From Raffaelea ambrosiae (taxonomy: Eukaryota; Ascomycota; Sordariomycetes; Ophiostomatales; Ophiostomataceae): a stretch of 64,000 bases of DNA. Below, piece by piece: positions 54,879 through 64,000 of the stretch. Every line of letters starts with the position of its first letter. Position 1 is the first letter of the stretch. A model generated the notes under the pieces. That model made no database searches. It saw nothing but the letters and a program-made list of their open reading frames with translations, and was not told the origin of the DNA. The DNA lies in assembly GCA_002778195.1 (NCBI GenBank), contig PCDI01000003.1, positions 2,811,913-2,875,912 of the forward strand, in the 5' to 3' direction. The position numbers and the translations under genes are program-made.

Positions 54879-56605
54879 ATGGCAGCAGACACACTCCGCC
54901 ACGGGCATGCAACTCTTCTTCTTTTCGCTTCATCTTGGGCGCTCTGGGTCCCCTGGGTGCTTGCGTCACCGGTAGTGACCCCGGGGACGAGTCTGCCCCC
55001 CCCCACGAATGAACTCTCGAAAAGAGCTGCACCCGACTACAATTGGGTAGCTCTCGGAGACTCCTATTCGGCCGGTCCAGGCAGTGGTGCCCAAGTTGCG
55101 GGCACGGCCTCCAGCTGTTATGCGACAGACGGATCCTACCCTGTCAACCTGCAGGATGACTTCCCGATGGCCAACTCCAGGTTGCAGTTTCTGTCCTGCA
55201 CGGGCAACGTGGTGCAGGACATGATTGATAACCAGGTGCCACAAATCGGCGCTCAGACACAGCTTGCCACGCTGTCGATCGGCGGCAACGACCTCCATTT
55301 TACCGATGTTCTGGTCGATTGCATTCTGCAGCCCAAGAACAAAGGAGACTGCCCCGCGGCCATTGCAGAGGTGGATGATATCCTGGACAACAAGCTTCAG
55401 GGCATACTGTACAAGGCGTACGATAGTGTCTTCCAGGCTCTGGGGAACGACCCGCGGCGTAAGGTGTTTGTTCAGCTGTATCCGACGTTCTTTGACGCGA
55501 CCGACACATGGTGCAATTCGAAGACAGTGAGCGTCGTCTGGGGCAACGTCAAGCTGACCCAGGATTTGCGCATCAAGATGAACGGCCTGGGGCAGAGGGT
55601 GACGGCCAAGATGCGCGAGATTATTGAGGCATACCATTACGACCACCTTATGGACTGGGCAGAGAACCGACTCTTCTACCTGGATGGCAGCAACAACGTC
55701 TACGATAATCACCGTATTTGCGAGCCCTCCATCCGCTCAGTGGACGACACCAACATCTGGCTTTGGACCACAAAAGGGTACCCGTTCACGGACGACCCGG
55801 GCGATCTGCGACGCTCCTTGCCGGCCCCCAGAAGCACCAACGATACCGCCACGGTGACGGTGTCGGCAGACTGCATCAACAACTCGCGCTACAAGACGGA
55901 TCTCGAGTTCCGACTCGATTGCGACTTTGCCGAACTGAATGGAACGAGTGCCAGCACCACCACAAATTCGACCGGCATCGTGCACGGGACTACTTTGAAG
56001 TTTTGGGATCTCAGAAAATATTACCTACGCATGTTTCATCCCAAGCCCGATGCGTTCGACTTGATTGCCAGCAATACCAGAGACGCCATCCGCTATCTGG
56101 CCTGGCCGGCCGAGGTACACTCTGAAGTTGGTCTGGGCGAGCTGCAGTGCAAGGGCGAGCGCAAACTGGACGTGGAGGGCCACGTGGCTACCCGGGATCG
56201 GTTGATTGAGGTCCGTGACGACTTTTGCAAAACCTTGGCAGCTACCGGCTTTCAAGATACCACTTATGATGACAACATCCATGTGTCCGCATTAGACGGC
56301 ACCCGGGACGGATGTCCAACCTTCGACCACACGGCGCCTGGCTTCGAGGACATGTGCAAGGAGCGGTTGAACATTCCCATTGATGAATGCAAGTAGCCAC
56401 CCCCCTTCCCCCTTCTCGTTGTTCACATTGGTCTATACTAACACACGCAGGCGACGTTGGGACCGTCCTGCTTAAGAAAGGTGGCTCGTTCTTCCGCGAC
56501 TGCATAGTGTGGTACATCAGTGCCGGACCCTTGTATAGAAAGCTCAGGCCGGATGTCACCGACCCGGTCAACTATGAGAACAAGGAGGAGGACTACCGTA
56601 CTTAG
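54879..56605 (+). CDS. Secreted SGNH/GDSL-type hydrolase (554 aa, 2 exons)
   Basis: Extracellular esterase/lipase-like protein. A signal peptide (hydrophobic core TLLLFASSWALWVPWVLA) is followed by a short propeptide ending in a Kex2-type KR (ELSKR). SGNH blocks are visible: VALGDSYSAGPGSGAQ with the nucleophile Ser, the Asn in LSIGGNDLHF, and the catalytic Asp-x-x-His-like FHPKPDAFDLIA is the probable C-terminal block. Many cysteines (disulfides) and NxS/T sites fit secretion. The C-terminus was extended by intron 56389-56450 with a GC donor (T|GCAAGT) and a perfect TACTAAC branch site eight bases before the acceptor; without splicing the protein ends at Lys before a TAG. The 52-residue extension is charged and soluble. 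Substrate unknown. Confidence 0.87.
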
Positions 56606-57311
56606 GCACGCCTGGCCGAGTGGGGCGGATAGGATCGTGTCTGGATGCACAACACAGGATATGTGTACAGTCTTGGCAAATTATTTCATTTTAGGGTACG
56701 ATTTTTTTATTTTGTTCTGTTTCTCTGTATGAAATGGGGATTGTCGGCTGCGTATGCGATATGGGTCGTAGGTTGTTGTTCATTCCTCCTGCAAGATACT
56801 TTCTCCATGAGGGTGATGCAGGCCCTGTTAAATGTTGCTCCTACACGGGTTTCCTTCTACACGGGTTTCCTTTGCGTGTCACCGAAAGGAAAAGAAAAAA
56901 AAAAACCCTTAGCATGGCACACGAGCAGTCTACTTCTTAATGGACCGTGGGCCTATTTTAGCCCAGTCCCACTCCATCCAACCAGGGAGTTATTCAAAGC
57001 CGAAACGTAGACGAGAGCAATAGACCCAAAGCCAGACGGGCGCTGTGCTTTTCGATTATCCAACAATTGAGAGCTTTGATATGCCTACAGGACACATTTT
57101 TTACAGCGAAGCCCAATCATAACGCGCGCGACGATTCGTGTCTTTCTGCCACACCAACTACTGTAGGTGGGACTTGCAAACGATCTGGACCGGATGGGAA
57201 CTGGTTGGCGACTGTTGCAGTATAGTATTCGTGCCAGGCTACAATCTATAAGCGAGTAAATCCATTTCTAGACGCGTTTAACCCGATCTCTTCGCGACAA
57301 CACCCCATGGC
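56606..57311. other. Intergenic region between convergent genes
   Basis: 706 bp where two genes end. It includes a two-copy direct repeat CTACACGGGTTTCCTT near 56839-56871 and several A/T runs. No gene seen. Confidence 0.4.
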
Positions 57312-58468
57312 TCACAGAGAGGCGCCCTTCAGCTTGGATGCCTGGCCGACAAAATCCTTGACCGTCTCCTCAAAGGTCTTGTAGGTGAATCCGAAATCGG
57401 TGGCCGCTGTCTGGCCGTCGATGCCGAGGGACGTGTTGATGGCTTGCTCTTCGCGGCCGACCTTGCCCTTGGCCCAGTCAAACTCGCGCGTGATGATCGA
57501 GGCCGCCAGGTCGTAGGAGAACGGCGTGGGTGCGGCCACCAAATACCGCTTGCCGCCGGCCTCGGGCCGCAGAAGCGCCTCGACGTGGGCTTTCGCGACG
57601 TCGCGCACGTCGACCCAGAACGGCACGCGGGCCAGAGGCAGCGGGCTCTGGCCGCTGGCCACCTTCCAGAGCTCGGCGTTGGACTCGTTGAGCTTGTCGA
57701 CGCTCTCGACGGGGTGCACGACGGGGCCGAACACCATGGGCGGGCAGATGGTGGCCACGTCAAAGCCGGGCTTCTTGTCGCGCACAAAGTCCCAGGCGGC
57801 CTTCTCGGCGAACTTTTTGGATGCGCGGTAGGCAATGACGGGCGTGGCCCCCGGGCGCAGCGCCTCCTCGTAGGTCAGCGGGTTCCAGTCGGCGGCCGTG
57901 TAGGTGTAGGACGGAGGCGTCTTGCGGTTGACATCCACGACCGACGCGAACGAGGAGGTCACCACGATGCGATGGATGGCCGGCGCCGCGGCCGCGGCTT
58001 CGAGGACCGACTTGACGCCGTTGATGGCCGGGATGATGAGCTCCTTCTCGTTGTCGGTGATATCGTACCGGAAAGGCTACCAGAAGAGAAGAGACGTGTT
58101 AAAAAAAGATGGCACCCTTAAAAAAAAAACACAGGCTTGCCCTGCTGAGCAACGTACGCTGGCCACGTGAATCACGCCATCGACGCCATCGACGGCCTTC
58201 TCAAAGGCCACCGACTTCTCAAAGTCGTCCACCTGGACGAAGTCGAGCTTTCCGGCGTGCTGCGGACGTGCGGCAATCATGGCGTCGCCCTTGGCCTGGG
58301 ACCGCGTGGCGCCTCGGACCTTGATGCCCCGGCTGAGCAGGTCGTCGACGACATGGGCGCCGATGAACCCGGTCGCGCCGGTGACGAGAACGTAGCTCCT
58401 GAGTGCGCGTTAGCACGGAAAAAAAGCCGACGGCAAATCGTGCGCAGTGCTTACGGTGCAGAAGCCAT
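57312..58468 (-). CDS. Extended SDR: NAD(P)-dependent aldehyde/ketone reductase (Gre2-like, 339 aa)
   Basis: Atypical extended short-chain dehydrogenase, as in methylglyoxal/ketoreductases and dihydroflavonol reductases. The cofactor motif TGATGFIGAHV appears only after splicing the 14-nt first exon (MASAP) over intron 58399-58454; Arg in RGATRSQAK favours NADPH. After intron 58077-58157, HVAS-PFRYDITDNEKELIIPAI leads to RIVVTSSFASV, where Ser precedes the catalytic YRASKKFAEKAAW (YxxxK), and ICPPMVFGPVVHP. Frame closes at 340 codons; no signal peptide. Cytosolic reduction of carbonyl compounds using NADPH is likely; substrate unknown. Confidence 0.88.
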
Positions 58469-60243
58469 GGATGCTGATGAATGGGCCGCTGGTGATGTCT
58501 CTCGGTGGATCGAACAAGCGGCTGTCGGAGGGGTAGCTGGAGCGTCACCAAATTTTATATGAACTTGTACGCCACCCAATACCAGGTGCTTAATGCCGAC
58601 AAACGCCGCTAACTACGCCGCCGACAGGTACGTCGATAAATTGGGCTGCGCCTGTGACAAACAACGTGGCTCCTGTGTAGGGCTCTGCCTGGAGATCTGT
58701 CGTGGGATCGGACGTGGTGCCTCTGCTGCCGAATTTGTTGTGGCCTGGCCGCTGGCCATGTCTCTCGGCATAGCAAACGGCGAGGCAGGCCAGCTCGGAG
58801 GGTGTCGGCCCGAACCTTTTCCGGCCAGAGCCAGCCCAGCTATTATGCCATATGTGGGTCATATGGCGCTGCCCCATGGGGGGCAATAACACGGGCAATT
58901 CGAGCGAACTCATTGCAGTCGCTATGGGGAGCTGTCTCTGGCTAGTAGCGAAGTGTGGATTCTCGTCTAGATGTATGAAAAAATCCGAGTCCTTGCATCG
59001 CGTTATGGAAGATCGGCTTGCTGCATACGAGCCCCGATGGACTACAACAGCTGATCACCACTGAACCGACTACGTAATTGACTGGGCGCAACCACTTATC
59101 ATTTGTCCTATCACAAGAGTGGGGACGTTTGCTGATTGTGCATGGCCTTGGACGAACCGCATGGGATTTCTACACATCCCGCCGGAGCAGAGATAACGGC
59201 AGCCGTCCTTCTCTGGGAGATCCTTCGATTTCCAGGGGAAGGATTCATCTAGAAGCCCTGGCAAACAGGGCTAGGCGATGCACGTTGCGGCTTTTTGTGC
59301 ATAGGCCACGGGGGGGGATCTCTGGGGATTCGCGATTGCTCTAGGAGATGGCTTACGCAGAAACCTCGAGCCAAAAGACGAGCAACATGTCCATGTGCTC
59401 GTCTATTTTGACCAAGAGAAGCCAAATCGAGAACTGGAACGACAGTCGTTCATGATGCGCATCTTTTGCCACCCGCTATCAAGCCCGTGCCGTTTATCTA
59501 TCTACTCGTGTATCTCAACTACGTGCACTTGTGCTATGTAGGATGCCAAGCATCCAAGGCGGCAGGCCAACCCGATTGCTCCAGGAATAAGATGCATCTT
59601 AAGACGCCGCATCGACGCCCCATGAAGCTTATCATGGTGCCGGCGTTGACCGCGGGCCCAACTGCTAATCATCCGTAGCTGTTCCGTGGACAAACCCCAT
59701 TGATAATACGATACCACAGTGGTGCCCGACACTGGCTAGGGGGATCTTTGCTGATCTTGGCAGCTCTCTAGCGCTCTTCCCCGACCCCCGATTCTCCAAA
59801 CGGCGAATCATTGTTATTTACGGGGTGGCCTAGTGGGTATTTCGTAGCTGCTATCGCAACAGCTTCGACAATCCCCCCCCGACGAACTACTCTTCCCTGT
59901 CACCTATCCCTGATCCTGCCACCTCTCGCACTCTTTCCCATCTTGGCGTTTCTGACGCTGGCTGACTCTGCGTTGGTTGAGACAGAGCCTGGAGAGGGTC
60001 AGCATGGCCAGATACTGTGTAGAGAAGATAGGTCACCGCTTTCCCCAAGGTGTAGCTGCAGTGTCGTAGTCTGCTAGTCTGACGCGTTGCCGCGGCTTAT
60101 TAGCTACGGTGAACTCTCCCGTTTCGTCTGATCCCCCTCACCTAATAGATGATCCTTTCCCCCCCTCCTCCCCCTTCCCTCTTCCCTTTCTCCTCGTCCC
60201 CTCTCATCCGCACTCCCCCCGCATCCCTCCCCGACGTATCGCG
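58469..60243. promoter_or_regulatory. Long intergenic region between SDR and DHA1 MFS genes
   Basis: 1.78 kb with outward-facing genes at both ends. I read all frames: no open frame longer than about 107 codons and none with a family motif. Pyrimidine-rich leader sequence with CCCCTCCTCCCCC-like tracts precedes the MFS start (60150-60230), typical of an efficiently started fungal mRNA. Confidence 0.45.
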
Positions 60244-62221
60244 ATGGCGACATACCAAGAAGGCGTCGAGAACGGCCAGCGGCTGCCTCCGGGCACGGTG
60301 CACCTGGTCGATCTGGACGGCAACATTGTAACCAAGCATGGCGACGGCAAGAGCGAAAAGGACATTATTTTGGTGCCGCTTCCCAGCGAAGACCCCGAAG
60401 ACCCCCTCAACTGGACCATCAAGCGGAAGCTGCTCGCGACCTCGTGCATCGTCGTGTACACGATCATGCTGGCCATCCCGTCCAGCGCCGTCTACTCTGT
60501 GGTGACGCCCATTCGCCAAGCCACAGGCCTGTCCCTGGCCGACATCAACAACGGCACAGGCATCATGGTGGGTTTCCCTTTGTCTTCCCTGTTCTTTCCC
60601 CGGGTCTTCGTCCTCCTCACAACTTGCAGTTTCTCTTCTATGGTTGGGGCTGTCTCTTCTGGCAGCCTCTGGCACTGCAGTACGGCAAGCGGCCGGCGTT
60701 TCTGCTCTCGCTTATCACAAACATCGTCATCCTGGGAACGGCGCCGCTGTGCATCACGAAGCACACCTACCAGGCCAGCCGTATCTTGCTCGGCCTGTTT
60801 GGATCCCCCGTCGAGTCGCTGTGCGAGGTCTCCATAACCGATATTGTCAGTGGATCCCGGAACTTTCACCTGCCTCGTAGGCTTTTTCTGCCTCCCAGCA
60901 ACTTCTACTGACAACCTCCTAGTGGTTTGCCCATGAGCGGCCAAAGTACCTCGCTTGGTACGGCTGGTCACTGTCGCTGACCGGCAAGCTGGCACCCATG
61001 CTCTCTGGCTTCATCAACGTCGGCATGGGATGGAAGTGGACCCTGGTAAGCGGCATTCCGGTTTTCTTTGAGAACAAGACTCATTTCCTATTTGCTAACC
61101 TCCTTAAAGTGGTGGTGCGCCATTTGGAACGGCATAGCCCTGGTTTACTGCTTCTTCTTGATGGAAGAGACCAACTACGATCGCAAACACACGAGGGTCC
61201 ACCTCGCCGGAAGTGAGCCGGAAGCGAGTGGCAGTGAGCAGGAGACCACCGGTGCAGAGACCACCGAGAAACAGCCCGCGGTCCGCACAGACGTGTCCCC
61301 CGATGTCGAGTCGGCTCAGGTTGTCTGGCCACGCAAAACATTCCTTCAAAAGCTGGGCATCGTTGACAAGAAACGACCCAACCGGCTCTGGGACAATTTT
61401 ATTGCGCCGTTCAAGGGATTCACGTATCCTTCGGTGGTCTACGGAGGGTGTGTGACGTGATTTTCCTACACCCCATAGCAATCTCTTGTCTTTCTGACTT
61501 TGTTCCAGTCTCATGTATGGCGCCAACAACCTGGTTTGGCCGGGCACCCAGAACGCCACTACCGGTACCGTCTACACCACGATGTACGGTTTCTCGACTG
61601 CTGGTGTGGCGGCTGCCTACTCGGGCGGTGTGATCGGAACAATCATCGGGTAGGAAGATCCTCGCACGATACGTCTTTTGGAAAGGCTCGACTAACCACT
61701 CCAACAGCGGTTACTACTGCGGCAAGGTCGGCCGTATGCTCACTCTTCGCCTGGCACGTCGCAACGACGGCATCTCGGAACCGGAACACACGCTCTGGCT
61801 GTTTGCCCTGGCCGTGGTCCTCGTACCCTTTGGCATCCTTCTCTATGGCCTCGGAGTGACCTACCATATCCACTGGTTTGGCCTCGTGATCTCCCAGGTG
61901 GCCCTGGCCATCACTAGCTCGCTGTCCGTGGCCGGCGGCCTCAACTACGCGATCGGCTCCTACACAGAGCTCAGCGGCGGGCTGGTCGTGACTTGCATTC
62001 TCATCCGCAACACCATGTCCTTTGCTATCAACTACGGGATCACACCGTGGCTGACCAACCTCGGCTACCGCAACACGTATATCAGCGTGGCGTGCATTGC
62101 CTTTGTCTACAACTCGAGCTTCTTGATCATGGTCAAGTATGGACGGCGGCTGCGGGAGATGACGGCCAAGCGGTACTGGCGTGACGTGGAGATTGCAAGA
62201 GAGAAGGGCCTGAGCCATTGA
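60244..62221 (+). CDS. MFS transporter, DHA1 drug:H+ antiporter type (551 aa, 6 exons)
   Basis: Twelve-segment efflux-type carrier. The N-terminal EDPEDPLNWTIKRKLLATSC is the cytosolic entry motif of fungal DHA1 proteins. FLFYGWGCLFWQPLALQYGK, then RPAFLLSLITNIV, contains the helix 2-3 loop (motif A-like RP). ETNYDRKHTRV starts the long charged central loop typical of fungal carriers. Introns: 60568-60629, 60846-60922, 61046-61109, 61448-61508 and 61650-61707 give a closed frame of 552 codons. The substrate is unknown; its neighbours, an SDR and an ACS carrier, give no firm hint. The next gene, on the opposite strand, converges with it. Confidence 0.9.
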
Positions 62222-62547
62222 TGCGGGCTCGTGCGAACGGCCGGATAAAAATCTACGCAGAATGTTCTGGCCTCGGTAGACTTTAGTTCACGGACATTCT
62301 TACCTGACGCTGACTTGGTCAGCCAATGCACATATATCTCGCACAGCAGCATCAATGTTTCGTACTGCCAGTACATATAACTCTTCTTGCGATACTCGTG
62401 ACAATGTGATGTTGCAAATGTTGTTTGTGGCTAAAGCAGCAGGGCACGTATTGACACCCCAGATGATTTAAGAGTGGTTATGCTCTTGGCCAGGGCATGG
62501 ACCCCGAATCCACATCCACATAATTCCCACTTTCCCATCTAGACCTA
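62222..62547. other. Intergenic region between convergent MFS genes
   Basis: 326 bp between two stop codons, moderately AT-rich. No gene seen. Confidence 0.4.
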
Positions 62548-64000
62548 CTATGCCTCCTCCCCGACGATCACAGTAAGCTCCCTCTCCGCTTTGGTGCCAG
62601 TCTTGGGGAACAACTTGAATATGTAGGGTGACATGGCAGACAAAATAGCGGCAGCACCACACTGCACGACAACAGCAATGAAGCCGGGCTTGTATGCCGG
62701 CGCGGAGGTGTCGGGCCACATATAGCTGCCATAGATGACAGCCAGGTCTCCGAGACCATTCACGGCGGCGAGCGAAACAGCGCGCTTCTCGTTTGACGAG
62801 AACGAATCAGCCGTCCAGGTCAGAGTCAGGGGAAAGGCCGCAAATATGCCCGACACATAAAAGGCAAGGAATGCATAGCGCGTGGCATCCTGTTTGGCAC
62901 ACATGACGATAATGCCAGAAACCGCTGCGAGGCAGAAGCCAAAGCTGACGTGCCAGTGTCTGGACTTGACCCAGTCGGAATGAAGCGGGATGACAATCAG
63001 AAAGAGAGTCGCCACGGCCCTGAAAGCGAGTTAGGCGAGGGAACAGCCAGGGGAAACGAAGCTCGAAACGTACCAGATAGGGACCGTCATCCACTGGGCC
63101 TTGACACCCGAGTAACCCAGCTCGCTGACCAGAGTCGGTATGAAGTAGCTGATCGTAGAGCACCCGTTGTCAAAGAGATACAGCAGCATGAAAAAGTACG
63201 TCCTGGGGTCCACCATCGCCGCCACAAAGGCGTCCCACAGTCCAAGCGTCCTGACCACCCGCTGGTCCCGGTCGCTCAGGAGGCGCAGGCTGGCGAGCCG
63301 GCGCTCTTCGGGGGAGAAGCGGCGGGTCGTGCCCGGATAGTCGAGGAGGATGAACATGCAGATGAACCCGACGATGATGCTGAGGACGCCCTCGAGCAAT
63401 ATCAACCATCGCCACCCGCGCATGCCGTGTCGGCCCTCCAGTCCAGAGATGATCGCGCCGGCCAGAATGCCGCTGAGGCCACCGGCGACCGTGAGGGCCG
63501 TGAAGTAGAGGGAGAACCGCTTTCCTGTTCGGGAATCGATTAGACGGCTACTCGTGCGGGACAGCGATACGGCGTCCACTCACCCAGCTCATTCTTCTTG
63601 TACCAGCAGCTCATGACAAAAATGACACCCGGCATGAACCCGGCCTCGATGAAGCCCAGAAAGAACCGGCACACGACGAGAGACTTGGTGTCCTTGACCT
63701 GGGACATGCCCGCTACCAGGGCGCCCCAGGTCATCATGACACACGGCAGGTACTTGGACGGCGACATCCGCGACAGCAGCATATTGGACGGGATCTCCCA
63801 GACCATGTACCCGACATAGAAGATGCTGATGATAAGGGAGTAGTCTGTGATGGGGGGGGGGGGGGTTCCTTGGTCAGACACTGCCAACGTCAAGAGTGAC
63901 TGATTGCTTGGAAAGTCATGCATACCACCATTGCTGAGATTCAGGTCGGCTTTCATGCCAGCTGTTTTTGCGTTTCCCTGTGGAATGCACGTCAGCCTAT
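62548..64000 (-). CDS. MFS transporter, anion:cation symporter family, 5' end cut by window
   Basis: Visible part starts inside the first helix region (GNAKTAGMKADLNLSNG), which after intron removal joins DYSLIISIFYVGYMVWEIPS and NMLLSRMSPSKYLPCV, the ACS pattern. FFLGFIEAGFMPGVIFVMSC is helix 5; NELG-KRFSLYFTALTVAGGL continues it. The middle loop includes LLDYPGTTRRFSPEERRLAS and the C-terminal half has VPIW-AVATLFLIVIPLHSDW and WTADSFSSNEKRAV. The first visible intron contains a 12-G run near 63852-63863. The gene ends in EEA at 62548. About one short exon is missing beyond 64000. Probably an importer of carboxylate or vitamin-like anions. Confidence 0.88.

Noticed and set aside
58590..59732. 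Possible small genes in the long gap before the DHA1 carrier
   Set aside because: All frames are short, both strands are equally open, and none shows a motif or plausible splice pairing.

Overview
The window is nuclear DNA of a filamentous ascomycete (Pezizomycotina; a Sordariomycete is my guess, not proven). Evidence: about 50 short spliceosomal introns (48-121 bp, one of 447 bp) with GT-AG or occasional GC-AG ends and CTAAC branch sites; six Zn2Cys6-type regulators; fungal-only families such as PDR-type ABC-G transporters, the fungal rhodopsin-fold membrane family and fused LeuC-LeuD; no operons. I spliced every model by hand, and each complete multi-exon model gives a whole number of codons. 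I see no rRNA, tRNA, CRISPR array or intact transposon. A 35-N assembly gap lies in one intron.

Layout. (1) 0.1-9.5 kb: a compact four-gene group, Zn2Cys6 regulator (-), LeuCD-type hydro-lyase (+), ACS-family MFS carrier (-) and RraA/HMG-aldolase-like protein (+). Its two divergent promoters share a bipartite sequence element found nowhere else that I noticed. This is my best candidate for an undescribed catabolic system. (2) 9.9-13.6 kb: an unknown PPxY protein and a seven-helix rhodopsin-fold protein. (3) 14.5-20.9 kb: FAD monooxygenase, Zn2Cys6 regulator, acyl-CoA dehydrogenase. (4) 21.6-27.3 kb: dynamin-like GTPase and a kinase-like protein with a degenerate catalytic loop. (5) 27.7-33.5 kb: C2H2/Zn2Cys6 hybrid regulator, alpha/beta hydrolase and cytochrome P450, the last two divergent. 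(6) 33.8-41.4 kb: PDR-type ABC transporter and Zn2Cys6 regulator, divergent across a 1.1-kb promoter carrying four GCCGCTKASTCA (AP-1/Yap1-like) repeats. (7) 42.1-51.9 kb: ACS-family MFS carrier, 5-oxoprolinase/hydantoinase and Zn2Cys6 regulator; the last two share a promoter with a 10-bp CCAAT tandem array. (8) 52.9-64 kb: unknown protein, secreted SGNH hydrolase, SDR reductase, DHA1-type MFS carrier, and an ACS-family MFS carrier cut by the window end.

The recurring theme is a regulator next to one or two enzymes and a transporter, usually with head-to-head promoters. That fits an accessory, nutrient-scavenging or detoxification region more than a classical secondary-metabolite cluster: there is no PKS, NRPS, terpene or DMATS backbone. 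Substrates are inferred from family only.
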